Positions 1 through 7,907 of a stretch of 21,750 nt of DNA are shown here, one piece after another. A model generated the notes under the pieces. That model was not told the DNA's origin. It did no database searches and worked only from the letters and a program-made list of their open reading frames with translations. The position numbers and the translations under genes were made by a program. How positions within the stretch are numbered: position 1 is the stretch's first letter; each line of letters starts with the position of its first letter. Source of the stretch: Clostridiaceae bacterium (GTDB lineage Bacteria > Bacillota > Clostridia > Acetivibrionales > DUMC01); NCBI GenBank assembly GCA_012512865.1, contig JAAZDH010000293.1:1-21750 (forward strand), given 5' to 3'.

Positions 1-1
1 G

Positions 2-199
2 AATTTCAGGGGGTGTATATCAACAGCAGGACCTTTGGCATATGGAACGAAGGATCAGGTAATAGAATACTGTTAAGAAACATTGGAAATCATGAAAACA
101 TGCGGAGGTTACCATTTTGCGCCTACCCATGCGATCCAGGATAATACGCCGGTTGAGAATGTCATCGCAATGTACCAGGCAGCCCACGACTTTTCATAA
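2..199 (+). pseudogene. Uroporphyrinogen decarboxylase-family (MtaA/CmuA-like) protein, 3' fragment with in-frame stop
   Basis: The frame starting at base 2 reads as the C-terminal end of a URO-D-family protein: an IST-G-PLAYGTKDQVIEY stretch, then GGYHFAPTHAIQ and DNTPVENVIAMYQAAHDF before a TAA at 197-199. These match the family's usual C-terminus (a GISTQ-PFGTPEEV-like strand, GGGYIFxPxHxIQ, then PPENILAMYEA). A TAA at 74-76 lies between VIEYC and ETLEIM, where a Lys or Arg codon would be expected, so one A-to-T change (AAA to TAA) explains it. The family includes decarboxylases and corrinoid methyltransferases; too little is visible to choose. The 5' part lies outside the window. The reading frame is certain. 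Whether the stop is biological or a sequencing error cannot be told here. The transporter begins 40 bases downstream, which suggests a former operon. Confidence 0.72.
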
Positions 200-239
200 A
201 AAATCTTTTTATGCAGCAATACATGTATGGAGGTTGTAT

Positions 240-1532
240 ATGAACTGCAAAATGCTGAACAGAACAAAAAACTTAAGCAACTGCTGGAAAAAGAGAATAT
301 TTTTATTATGCTGGTTTGCGTATGCGATAGCGTATCTTGGAAGGCTTAATTTTTCTATTGCGATTCCTCGAATAGAAGAGAGCCTGCCATTTGATAAAAC
401 CAGCCTGGGGCTTATCGGAAGTGTGTATTTTTGGGTTTATGCCTTTGGCCAATTAATAAATGGCAGGCTTGGCGATAAATTCTCATGCAGAAATTTTGTT
501 TTTGCCGGCTTGTTTTTTTCCGCAATATTTAATATCTTGTTTGCGTTTTCAACAAATCCATATGTTATGATAATCCTTTGGGCTTTTAACGGCTATTCCC
601 AATCAATGTTGTGGGGACCCCTAATGAAAACAATTAACCAGTGGTTCCCGGATAGAGAAAAATCTAAAATAGCCATTCAAATGTCCGCAACCTATTTATC
701 CGGATTTCTCCTGGCATGGGGCGGCCTTGGACAGCTCTTATCTTACACGGACTGGCCAGGTATATTTTGGATACCTGGCATAGTTTTATTTACATATTCA
801 ATAATCTGGTATGCATTTGCAAGAGATAATCCAGGGGAAGCAGGATTAGATTATAATGATGTAAAAACTTCTTATCAAGATGGTTCGGAAGTAATGGAAA
901 AGAAAGCGGAGATAAAAACTGAAATAAAAGAAAAAAAAGAATTTTCATTTTTAAAATTAATATCCAGCCCGGGACTCTATCTTGTGGCACTTGCCGGTAT
1001 ACCCCTGGGGTTTATCAGGGAAGGTATTGTTCTTTGGAGCCCGACAATGCTATATGAAACTTTTCGACTGGACTTACAGTCTATAACGGGTGCCGCCCTG
1101 CTTATTCCATTATTTAACTTTATTGGCGTCATTATTGCCAGGCTGCTTATTTCCAGGTTTCAAAACAAGGAAACAAGCCTGGTTCTTTTATATTTCACCA
1201 GCGGAACACTAGCTTGTATTTTTCTGTATTTACTTGGGAGTAGGGGCATCATTACCAATTTAACTCTGTTAGCCTTGTGCTCATCAAGTTTCTACGGGGC
1301 AACTTCAATCATTACTTCAGTGATTCCGTTAAAATATAGTGCAACTTCTTCCATAGCCGGATTCCTTGATTTTTCGATATATTTAGGGGCAGGATTGTCA
1401 GGAATTGCAGCAGGGTTTCTTTCCAGCAGGGTTGGCTGGAGCATTGTTGCAGTAACCTGGATTCTTGCGGGAGCCATAGGCAGCCTTTGCCTTTTCATGG
1501 AAGGGAAAACCAGGAATAAACGGCTTATATAG
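240..1532 (+). CDS. MFS transporter, organophosphate:phosphate antiporter (OPA/GlpT-UhpT) type
   Basis: A 430-residue polytopic inner-membrane protein. The start is ATG 240, preceded by GGAGG at 229-233; the frame is open further upstream, but no good site is seen there. The first membrane segment holds YLGRLNFSIAIP (Arg35) and the seventh holds FIREGIVLWSPTMLYE (Arg260). In GlpT two arginines in equivalent positions bind phosphate, and both are kept here. NGRLGDK, the MFS loop 2-3 motif, is present, followed by an OPA-like NGYSQSMLWGPLMKTINQWF. A charged Lys/Glu-rich cytoplasmic loop at about 200-235 separates the two six-helix halves. The protein likely exchanges a phosphorylated or carboxylated metabolite for phosphate; the substrate is not determined. 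It follows the broken URO-D gene, so it may belong to a catabolic set that is being lost, although this reading frame is intact. Confidence 0.88.
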   Translation: MNCKMLNRTKNLSNCWKKRIFLLCWFAYAIAYLGRLNFSIAIPRIEESLPFDKTSLGLIGSVYFWVYAFGQLINGRLGDKFSCRNFVFAGLFFSAIFNILFAFSTNPYVMIILWAFNGYSQSMLWGPLMKTINQWFPDREKSKIAIQMSATYLSGFLLAWGGLGQLLSYTDWPGIFWIPGIVLFTYSIIWYAFARDNPGEAGLDYNDVKTSYQDGSEVMEKKAEIKTEIKEKKEFSFLKLISSPGLYLVALAGIPLGFIREGIVLWSPTMLYETFRLDLQSITGAALLIPLFNFIGVIIARLLISRFQNKETSLVLLYFTSGTLACIFLYLLGSRGIITNLTLLALCSSSFYGATSIITSVIPLKYSATSSIAGFLDFSIYLGAGLSGIAAGFLSSRVGWSIVAVTWILAGAIGSLCLFMEGKTRNKRLI

Positions 1533-1544
1533 TAAGCGAGACTT

Positions 1545-1809
1545 AAGAACTAAATAGCATCGAAAACTAAATAGCTTCAAGAACTAAACAGCTTGTTATA
1601 TAGCGGGTAAAACAGGGAATTAGCAACTTATGTCCCAGGTATAAATAATTAGTTGCCTGCATGTTGAATAAAAGCATGCCAAATAAAGGCTGCGGGAGGG
1701 AAAATAAAGGTTATTGGGGCAAATAAAGCCTATGGAAGCAAGTAACCATGGAAGCAAGTAAGGGTCATGGGAGCAAATAAAGATAAGGAAGCAAATAAAG
1801 ACTGTAAAG
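1545..1809. repeat. Two degenerate tandem-repeat tracts in the gap before the HAD gene
   Basis: The 303-base gap has no gene. At 1545-1596 there are three units of about 17-18 bases with core AACTAAAYAGC. At 1681-1809 there are seven units of 16-20 bases with core AARTAA(AG) usually ending in GGAAGC (starting near 1681, 1701, 1721, 1740, 1756, 1775 and 1793). Units differ by substitutions and small length changes, which suggests replication slippage followed by drift. No terminator hairpin was found after the transporter. Confidence 0.75.
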
Positions 1810-1835
1810 ATAAATAAACTTGCGGAGGCGCAGGG

Positions 1836-2486
1836 ATGGGCAATAAGATAAAAGGGATTATATTTGACATGGACAATACATTACTGAGCTCAAGAATAGA
1901 TTTTGCAGCTATGAAAAGTGATACATACAACTATATTGTAAAACTGGGGTTACTCCCCGGGGACCCGGAATTCCTCGGCATGACAACAGCCGGGATTATT
2001 GAAAAGGCAGCCGAAAGCAATAAAATGACCAAGGCGCTAAAGGATAAGATATGGAGTATTCCAACCAAGTATGAAATACTCGGGATGAAAGATGCACCCC
2101 TGGAACCCGGCGCAGAAGAATTGCTGGAGGAATTACATGGGAAATACCGTTTGGCTGTTGTTACCAACAATTCGGTAAAGGCAGCAATCAGGGCCTTTAA
2201 ACGTAATAACATATACCGCTATTTTGACATAATAGTTGGGAGAGAAATGGTGGACTCTTTAAAGCCGTCAGCTGATGGATTCCTTTACGTTTTAAGTAGA
2301 TATAAAGATATTCCACCGGCAGAATGGTTGTCCGTGGGAGATGCCTGGCTGGACGGGAAAGCGTCCATGCAGGCTGGAATAAAATTTATTGCATATAATG
2401 GCGATATTGAGAAGATGAATAGCATGGGGGTTTACCCGTATGCCGAGATTGGTGATATTAGGGAGTTAAAACGCTTTATTGGATAA
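1836..2486 (+). CDS. HAD-superfamily hydrolase (phosphatase / phosphoglycolate phosphatase-like)
   Basis: 216 residues with all four HAD motifs. Motif I is FDMDNT, with nucleophile Asp11 and acid/base Asp13. Motif II is VVTNNS (Thr110). Motif III is Lys143 in SLKPSADGF. Motif IV is SVGDAWLDG (Asp169, Asp173, Mg2+ ligands). The helical segment at about 20-90 between motifs I and II fits a C1-type cap, as in phosphoglycolate phosphatases and beta-phosphoglucomutase-like enzymes. The enzyme is probably cytoplasmic and hydrolyses a small phosphorylated metabolite; the substrate cannot be read from sequence. The start ATG has GGAGG at 1824-1828. The gene stands alone on the plus strand between the repeat tract and a convergent gene. 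Length is normal and no lesion is seen. Confidence 0.9.
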   Translation: MGNKIKGIIFDMDNTLLSSRIDFAAMKSDTYNYIVKLGLLPGDPEFLGMTTAGIIEKAAESNKMTKALKDKIWSIPTKYEILGMKDAPLEPGAEELLEELHGKYRLAVVTNNSVKAAIRAFKRNNIYRYFDIIVGREMVDSLKPSADGFLYVLSRYKDIPPAEWLSVGDAWLDGKASMQAGIKFIAYNGDIEKMNSMGVYPYAEIGDIRELKRFIG

Positions 2487-2518
2487 TTTCGTTAGATAAA
2501 GAATCAAGGCTCCAAGCT

Positions 2519-2559
2519 GTTATGAACGGACCGATACCTTATTATTTATCCGTAATAAC
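2519..2559. terminator. Possible bidirectional hairpin between convergent genes
   Basis: GTTAT at 2519-2523 and ACGGA at 2526-2530 can pair with TCCGT at 2549-2553 and ATAAC at 2555-2559. This makes about ten pairs with a 2x1 internal loop and an 18-base loop. It sits between the stops of two convergent genes, where a shared terminator is expected. There is no clear U-tract on either side, so the call is weak. Confidence 0.3.
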
Positions 2560-2563
2560 ATGA

Positions 2564-3652
2564 CTAACCATGACTATCCAGGGATAAAGCAGGATGATGG
2601 CATATTAATAAGCGCTCTGCAATTATTAATACAATTATAGCTGCAATAAAAAATAAATACCTGTTGTTAGTATCTAAAAACCCTGCTGGTTCTATTATGA
2701 CATTTTCACTTGAGGTTGCTACTACAAATTTTAAAGGATTGCTCATGGCTACAATTAAATGATAATCCGTACCAGCCCATTTGACGCTGGAATCATAAAT
2801 TTGTTTTATACTTTCTTTTTCTCCGTATGATAAATGAAGTCCATCAATACTATTGAAGTTCATAGCTCCTCCATGCGAAGGATCTGCAAAGTGCCATTTT
2901 CCATCCGCATAAAATTCAACCCAAGCATGTGCTCCGGCCTGATGATTCCAAATTGGTTTTTTTAACCCAGGAAGCAAAGGGATAAACAAACCTGAAATAC
3001 TTTTAGCAGGTATCCCTTTAGCCCTGCATAATGCTACCATTAAATTTGCAAACTCGCCGCATACTCCTTCTCCAGTTTTCAATGCTGTTAAAGCCGATTG
3101 TACATCTCCTTCAGAGCCAATTCTATCCCCAGTAGGCCATTTAATATGCTTATTAACAAAATTATATATTTCCCTTATGTCATCAATTGATTTGCCTTTT
3201 GCTATTGAATTTGCTTTACTTACAATCAAATTTTCAGTTGATTCAATCCCACTCTCATCTTGTATGTATTTATCTATTACTTTTTCATCCCAGTTTATTC
3301 TTCCTGTTTTCATTTTAGCAGTGTATTTTATCCTGATACAAAAGCTATCTTCAAGTTTTCCTGAAATTCGTACGACTCGAGCAGTGCCGTGGTCGATTAT
3401 TTCAGTATCACCCTCCCAGCTAATATCAACATTAGTTATTTCTTGGTATGGTCCATCTGATGGAAGAATAACTGCCATTTTTAATCCGGTTGGTTCGTTA
3501 ACTTTAAAATTATATTCTTCAACAAATTTATATTTTACCGGCAAGCCGAGAAGCCTGAAAAAAATCGGATATAATAGTATAATTATAAGTACTATAGCAT
3601 AAATTATCGTTCTTATAATTTTGTTTAATATAATTGAACATAATATATTCAT
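2564..3652 (-). CDS. Membrane-anchored transglutaminase-like (papain-fold) protein
   Basis: 362 residues. A hydrophobic segment at about 11-33 and a second at about 332-350 suggest two membrane anchors with the main domain between them, probably outside the cell. The transglutaminase core runs from about 155 to 260. It has Cys198 in GEGVCGEFANLMVALC, His242 in AGAHAWVEF and Asp257 in WHFADPSHGG, which gives a complete Cys-His-Asp triad. Bacterial members act as cysteine peptidases or amide-forming enzymes; the substrate is unknown. The region at about 40-115 looks like a beta-rich extracellular domain. Start ATG 3650-3652 has AGGTGGG just upstream, inside the end of the helicase gene. Only base 3653 separates the helicase stop from this start, so translation is probably coupled. 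The gene is visibly more AT-rich than the helicase, which hints at a different origin. Confidence 0.85.
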   Translation of the reverse strand: MNILCSIILNKIIRTIIYAIVLIIILLYPIFFRLLGLPVKYKFVEEYNFKVNEPTGLKMAVILPSDGPYQEITNVDISWEGDTEIIDHGTARVVRISGKLEDSFCIRIKYTAKMKTGRINWDEKVIDKYIQDESGIESTENLIVSKANSIAKGKSIDDIREIYNFVNKHIKWPTGDRIGSEGDVQSALTALKTGEGVCGEFANLMVALCRAKGIPAKSISGLFIPLLPGLKKPIWNHQAGAHAWVEFYADGKWHFADPSHGGAMNFNSIDGLHLSYGEKESIKQIYDSSVKWAGTDYHLIVAMSNPLKFVVATSSENVIIEPAGFLDTNNRYLFFIAAIIVLIIAERLLICHHPALSLDSHG

Positions 3653-3653
3653 C

Positions 3654-5651
3654 TTAATAATCCCACCTGCTGTACCGCCGTCGGTCGTAATATGAACTCG
3701 AATTATCTTCGCTTAAGTTCTCCAGGAGTTTTCCGGGTATTTCTTCGACAAACCTGGAGACCATGTTATACGAGGTTTTGCCGAACAAGGTCCTGTAATT
3801 TGTACAGGTCATGTAAAGCTCCTCCTTTGCCCTGGTCATTCCCACGTAGCACAACCTGCGCTCTTCTTCCAGTTCGCTCTTATTATATAAGGAGCGGTAT
3901 CCCGGGAAAACCTGCTCTTCCATTCCTGCCATGAATACTACCGGGAATTCGAGTCCTTTTGCGCTGTGGAAGGTCATCAAAACCACGCTGTCATTTCCTT
4001 CCTCAAGGTTGTCTATGTCAGCCACCAGGGATACATGCTCCAGGAAAGCATCCAGCCCTTTCTCCCCGCCTTTTTCGCTGCTCTTTTGTTCAAATTCCAG
4101 GGCGGCGGAAACCAGCTCCCTTATATTCTCAATCCTGGATTGGGCTTCAGCGGTGTTTTCGTCCCGGAGCTCACTGGTAATTCCCGATTTTTCAATAACC
4201 TCGCTTATCAGGCTTGATACTGGCATACTTTCTTTCAGTTTCGCCAGGTCAAGTATCATGTCCCTAAACCTGGCAAGATTTGACATGACCCTTTTAAAGC
4301 CCGCATCCTTGCGGGCAAGCTCTATTGCCTCGAACAGGCTACATTTTTCGTGCCCCGCAATGTTTTCCAGCTTTTCAACGGTTGCGTTGCCTATACCTCT
4401 TCTTGGCACGTTAATAATCCTCTTAAAGCTGTAATTGTCGTTAAAATTCTGTATAAGCCTCAAGTAGGCAAGTATGTCCTTTATTTCCTTCCTGTCATAG
4501 AACCTGAGTCCGCCGAATATCCGGTAGGGTATTCCTTCCCTTATAAACGTTTCTTCGATTACACGGGATTGGGCATTGATCCTGTACAATACCGCAAAGC
4601 TCCCGTAGCTTTTTTCCTTGAGATTGACGCTTCTATTTATCTGTAGGGCTATAAAATGAGCTTCGTCATGTTCATCATATCCTTGGTAGAAACGGATTTT
4701 GCAGCCTTTATCATTATCGGTCCATAATACCTTCGTTTTTCTTCCCGTGTTATTCTTTATAACGTTGTTGGCGGCATCAAGTATTGTTTTCGTTGAACGG
4801 TAGTTTTGCTCCAGCTTTACTACTTTTACATTCTTGAACTCTTTTTCGAAATCCAGTATATTCCGTATATTTGCGCCCCGGAAACCATATATGGACTGGT
4901 CGTCGTCTCCCACTACGCAAAGGTTGCGGTGCAAGCGTGCCAGGAGGCTTACAAGGTGGTACTGGGCGGTATTCGTATCCTGGTATTCATCAATATGTAT
5001 ATACCTAAACTTGTTTTGATAATATGACAATACAGGGGGGTGCTCCTGGAACAGCTTCACAGTGTACATTATTATGTCGTCAAAATCAAGGGCGTTGTTT
5101 TGCCTTAGCGTATCCTGGTACAGCTTGTAGATTTTTGCGGTTGTACGCATCCGGAAATCGCCTTCGTATATCTTTAAAAATTCGTCCGGCGTCAGCATTT
5201 CATCCTTTGCCCTTCCAATGGAGCTGAGTACCGATGCAGGTGCATACATTTTTTCATCAAGGTTCAGCTTTTTAAGGCAATCCCTTATGACCATCTGCTG
5301 GTCCGGGGTGTCGAATATGACGAAGTTCTTGTTAAACCCTATTTTATCAATATCCCTCCTGAGGATTCTCACGCATGCGGAATGAAAAGTGCTTATCCAC
5401 ATGTATTCGCTTACCTCCCCCACCAGGGAGTTAATCCTTTCCTTCATTTCATCGGCAGCCTTATTTGTAAATGTTATTGCAAGTATGTTTCCAGGGTGCA
5501 CGCCCTTTTCTTTTATGAGGTATGCAATCCTGTATGCGATAACCCTGGTTTTACCGCTTCCTGCCCCTGCCAGTATCAACAAGGGCCCCTCGGTGTGGGT
5601 GACAGCTTTCCGTTGCTCATTATTCAAAGGTTGCAATAAATCTATATCCAT
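3654..5651 (-). CDS. pcrA: UvrD/PcrA-family superfamily 1 DNA helicase
   Basis: 665 residues, a cytoplasmic 3'-5' ATP-dependent DNA helicase. SF1A motifs appear in order: Q-motif LNNEQRKAV (9-17), Walker A AGAGSGKT (28-35), Walker B DEYQDT (221-226), motif III GDDDQSIYGFRGA (248-260), motif IV QNYRST (282-287), motif V TFHSAKGLEFP (560-570) and motif VI VGMTRAKE (603-610). Family members unwind DNA in nucleotide-excision and mismatch repair, displace RecA and help clear stalled RNA polymerase. The C-terminus ends soon after VSRFVEEIP with a Ser/Tyr/Arg-rich tail. It lacks the Tudor-like tail typical of Bacillus PcrA and is some 60-80 residues shorter, so it may be a second, PcrA-like paralogue. 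Start ATG 5649-5651 follows AGGGGGA. The gene is coupled to the transglutaminase-like gene downstream. The family is certain; the symbol is tentative. Confidence 0.9.
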   Translation of the reverse strand: MDIDLLQPLNNEQRKAVTHTEGPLLILAGAGSGKTRVIAYRIAYLIKEKGVHPGNILAITFTNKAADEMKERINSLVGEVSEYMWISTFHSACVRILRRDIDKIGFNKNFVIFDTPDQQMVIRDCLKKLNLDEKMYAPASVLSSIGRAKDEMLTPDEFLKIYEGDFRMRTTAKIYKLYQDTLRQNNALDFDDIIMYTVKLFQEHPPVLSYYQNKFRYIHIDEYQDTNTAQYHLVSLLARLHRNLCVVGDDDQSIYGFRGANIRNILDFEKEFKNVKVVKLEQNYRSTKTILDAANNVIKNNTGRKTKVLWTDNDKGCKIRFYQGYDEHDEAHFIALQINRSVNLKEKSYGSFAVLYRINAQSRVIEETFIREGIPYRIFGGLRFYDRKEIKDILAYLRLIQNFNDNYSFKRIINVPRRGIGNATVEKLENIAGHEKCSLFEAIELARKDAGFKRVMSNLARFRDMILDLAKLKESMPVSSLISEVIEKSGITSELRDENTAEAQSRIENIRELVSAALEFEQKSSEKGGEKGLDAFLEHVSLVADIDNLEEGNDSVVLMTFHSAKGLEFPVVFMAGMEEQVFPGYRSLYNKSELEEERRLCYVGMTRAKEELYMTCTNYRTLFGKTSYNMVSRFVEEIPGKLLENLSEDNSSSYYDRRRYSRWDY

Positions 5652-5685
5652 ACTTCCCCCTGTGCCTTTTTACATTCTTTTGGAG

Positions 5686-5728
5686 TTTTATTTGGATTTT
5701 CATTCTAATTTTATTTGAATTTTATTTG
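5686..5728. repeat. Three copies of TTTTATTTG between helicase and aldo/keto reductase
   Basis: TTTTATTTG occurs at 5686-5694, 5709-5717 and 5720-5728 in an 81-base gap. Read in the gene direction this is CAAATAAAA, close to the CAAATAAAG units before the HAD gene. It may belong to the same slippage-prone repeat family. Confidence 0.55.
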
Positions 5729-5732
5729 AGTT

Positions 5733-6683
5733 TTATCCCAATTTCCACATGCTTGGCACCAAAACATGGAGCGGTACATTTTCAAATAAATTTAACATCT
5801 CGTTCCGGGTCTTTTCGCTTATTGCGGGACCATTCATCAGCGTGATGTTTTCCTTTACCTGCCCGGCCGTTTCCGCCCCCACGACAAGGCTTGTAATACC
5901 GTCCATGTCCCGGATATACGAAAGTGCCAGCTGGGCTGTGCTTATTCCTTCCCTTTCAGCCAGCTTGTTCAATATAACGAGGTATTCCCCGGCATCCGCC
6001 AGGTTTCCTTTTAATTCCGCGGGGTCAAGGAAAAACAACCCTTGTAGGAAAATGGTCCTTGCAAAAACAAGCATACCCGCATCTTGCAGTTTTTTCAGCA
6101 CTCCGCTTTTTATAAACCTTGAATCAAAAGCATTTATGGGTAACTGGATGGCTTCGTACACGTCGTATTTCAGCACCTCGCATGCTTCCTCGCAGGTGTA
6201 CACGGACGCTCCCGCGATTTCTATAATCCCTTCGTCTTTAAGCCTTTTCATTACATCCGCAAGTATTTTGCCATGTTTGTATAGTTCCTTGGGGTCATGA
6301 AGCAAGTATACGGGTATTTTATTGATTTTGAGATGTTCAAGGGATATCCCGGCGCATTCCCGCATCTTTTTCTCTATTTCAACGGGTGAGGCTCCCTCTT
6401 CCATGCCGGTTTTAAACTTCGTGGTTATTACCGGTTTGTTAACCATGCCGGCAAGATTCTTTTCTTCTGCGAAAAACATGCCAAGAACCTTTTCTGATTC
6501 TTCATAGTGCAGGGAAGTGTCAAAGGAATTTACCCCTGCCTGCACGGCAGTTGATAAAATGTTAAAACTCTCGGACAAGCCCGGCTTGCCCGTTTTATTT
6601 GCTATGCCGTATTTCATGCCAAGCTGGACCGTGCCCAGCGTATATTTTGAAATGTTAAAACCTTTGATTTTTACGTATTCCAT
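5733..6683 (-). CDS. Aldo/keto reductase family oxidoreductase
   Basis: 316 residues with a predicted TIM-barrel fold. The N-terminus has YTLGTVQLGMKYGIAN. The catalytic tetrad of the family is present: Asp55 in SFDTS, Tyr60 in LHYEESEKVLG, Lys89 in VITTKF and His129 in YLLHDP. The C-terminal part holds TAQLALSYIRDM and a SLVVGAETAGQVKENI segment, the usual NAD(P)H-phosphate region. It should reduce an aldehyde, ketone or sugar carbonyl using NAD(P)H in the cytoplasm; the substrate is not evident. The start has GGAGA about 8 bases upstream. It lies upstream of the helicase on the same strand with an 81-base gap, so cotranscription is possible but not shown. No lesion is seen. Confidence 0.9.
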   Translation of the reverse strand: MEYVKIKGFNISKYTLGTVQLGMKYGIANKTGKPGLSESFNILSTAVQAGVNSFDTSLHYEESEKVLGMFFAEEKNLAGMVNKPVITTKFKTGMEEGASPVEIEKKMRECAGISLEHLKINKIPVYLLHDPKELYKHGKILADVMKRLKDEGIIEIAGASVYTCEEACEVLKYDVYEAIQLPINAFDSRFIKSGVLKKLQDAGMLVFARTIFLQGLFFLDPAELKGNLADAGEYLVILNKLAEREGISTAQLALSYIRDMDGITSLVVGAETAGQVKENITLMNGPAISEKTRNEMLNLFENVPLHVLVPSMWKLG

Positions 6684-6965
6684 AAGTCATTCTCCAATAA
6701 ATTAAATTTTATCCATACTGTAATATTCTATTCTTTTTACGACCTTTTTACAAGACATTAGTAGGAGAAAGTGGACGTTTTATTGTTCTCTCCTTGCAAG
6801 ATAAGATATATGGACAGCTCCAATACAAGGTAGCGATCCTGTTGTTCCATTTCACTGCAAGACAAAAGAACAGCCCCTTTGTTGTCCTGTTGCCTGATTT
6901 TTTGCAAATACAAGAAAATAGCCCGGCTGATCCATTCCATTGCCCTGTCAGCAATATTTACAACC
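6684..6965. other. Gap between hpf and aldo/keto reductase, nothing firm
   Basis: 282 bases with no convincing gene on either strand. Around 6861-6898 there are imperfect inverted pieces (GACAA/TTGTC, GCAA/TTGC). A fragment near 6798-6811 loosely resembles one near 6858-6880, which suggests an old duplication. No promoter, riboswitch or terminator could be supported. Confidence 0.3.
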
Positions 6966-7502
6966 TTAAAATTCAGGTTCTATGAGCCCGTAATTGCCGT
7001 CCTTTCTCTTGTAAACGACATTGGTTTCCTCGGTGTCCGAGTTGAAAAAGACGAAAAACTGGTGTCCCAGTAAATTCATCTGCAGGATAGCTTCTTCCAC
7101 GGTCATTGGTTTTATGGAAAACTTCTTTGTCCTTACCACCTTGAATTCATGCTCTTCTTCCTCTTCCCGGCTTGTGCCCTGCTCGAAATACTCGGTTTTT
7201 ATTGCACCATCAAAGAGCCTTTTCTTTAGCCTGGTCTTATGCCTTCTAATCTGTCCCTCTAGTTTGTCAATAACCATGTTTATAGAGGAATACATATCAT
7301 CGCTGGCTTCTTCCGCCCTCAGCACAACACCGTTAAAAGGTATTGTAACTTCTACTATATGCCTGCTTTTTTCAACGCTCATGGTCACATAAACATCGGT
7401 ATCCTCATTAAAGAACTTTTCCAGCTTGCCCAGCTTTTTAACAATCCTGTTTCTCAATGGTTCAGTAATTTCAACATTTTTGCCGCTGACAATAAATTTC
7501 AT
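6966..7502 (-). CDS. hpf: Long-form ribosome hibernation promoting factor
   Basis: 178 residues, the length of long HPF (YvyD/RaiA-type) proteins. The N-terminal S30AE/YfiA domain covers about 1-100 (MKFIVSGKNVEITEPLRNRI, later KSRHIVEVTIPFNG and SSINMVIDKLEGQIRRHK). An acidic linker (EEEEEHE) joins it to a C-terminal dimerisation domain at about 120-178 (VVRTKKFSIKPMTVEEAI, MNLLGHQFFVFFN, YKRKDGNYGLIEP). Long HPF binds the 30S subunit and its C-terminal domain pairs two ribosomes into inactive 100S dimers in stationary phase or starvation. The start ATG is preceded by AAAGGAG about 12 bases upstream. It appears to be its own transcription unit, with a 282-base gap after it and a repeat-rich 405-base gap before it. 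No sigma-B-like promoter could be recognised. Confidence 0.96.
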   Translation of the reverse strand: MKFIVSGKNVEITEPLRNRIVKKLGKLEKFFNEDTDVYVTMSVEKSRHIVEVTIPFNGVVLRAEEASDDMYSSINMVIDKLEGQIRRHKTRLKKRLFDGAIKTEYFEQGTSREEEEEHEFKVVRTKKFSIKPMTVEEAILQMNLLGHQFFVFFNSDTEETNVVYKRKDGNYGLIEPEF

Positions 7503-7587
7503 AAATGCATCCCGCTCCTTTCATTCTTCTTAATGCTAATTCCTCATCGCAGGCATCATAAATTGCACACCCCATGACGTGTATCAC

Positions 7588-7804
7588 TGTATTGCGTTGT
7601 GTTGTATTGTATTGCATTGTATTGACGACCCGCGATAAAATACCGCCCTTACATCATAGCCTAATATTATAATTTAATATCTTAATATCATATATCATAG
7701 TATAGCCTAACACTATAACCTAACATTGTAACCTAACATTATAACGTAACATCATAACCTTACAATACAGCCTTGTACTACAGCCTTATATTATAGCCTT
7801 TCAG
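7588..7804. repeat. TATTG run plus eight-unit 13-base tandem array upstream of hpf
   Basis: Part of a 405-base gap (7503-7907) without a gene. 7588-7624 is a degenerate run of TATTG/TGTTG units. 7701-7804 divides into eight consecutive 13-base units (7701, 7714, 7727, 7740, 7753, 7766, 7779, 7792) with consensus near TATAACCTAACAT. Looser copies reach back to about 7655 in a shifted phase. Read in the hpf direction the unit contains TTAGGTTATA. The array lies some 200 bases upstream of the hpf start. 7805-7907 shows nothing recognisable. Confidence 0.85.
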
Positions 7805-7907
7805 TAACAATACGCCATGATTTTACATCCTATATAAATTCTTACCCTAATTCAAGGTATCAAAACCATCCAACCATATTTTTAAGTCCAATCTTTTAAG
7901 TTCAATT

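Noticed and set aside
74..76. Selenocysteine or pyrrolysine recoding at the in-frame stops (74-76 and 20087-20089)
   Set aside because: The first is TAA, which neither system uses. The second is TAG but replaces a conserved Trp in a truncated gene, so a nonsense change is simpler.
117..239. Upstream start of the transporter at 117
   Set aside because: The extra 41 residues are Arg-rich, overlap the URO-D fragment in another frame, and lack a ribosome site; GGAGG precedes ATG 240.
3177..4646. Several 70-170 residue plus-strand frames across the transglutaminase and helicase genes
   Set aside because: All are antisense shadows of genes with complete catalytic motifs; none has a ribosome site or recognisable domain.
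6748..6985. Small proteins of 60-68 residues on both strands between hpf and the aldo/keto reductase
   Set aside because: Frames overlap each other on both strands, have no ribosome site, and show no protein-family pattern.
7588..7804. CRISPR array
   Set aside because: Units are 13 bases and contiguous, with no constant repeat of 23-37 bases, no unique spacers and no cas genes.
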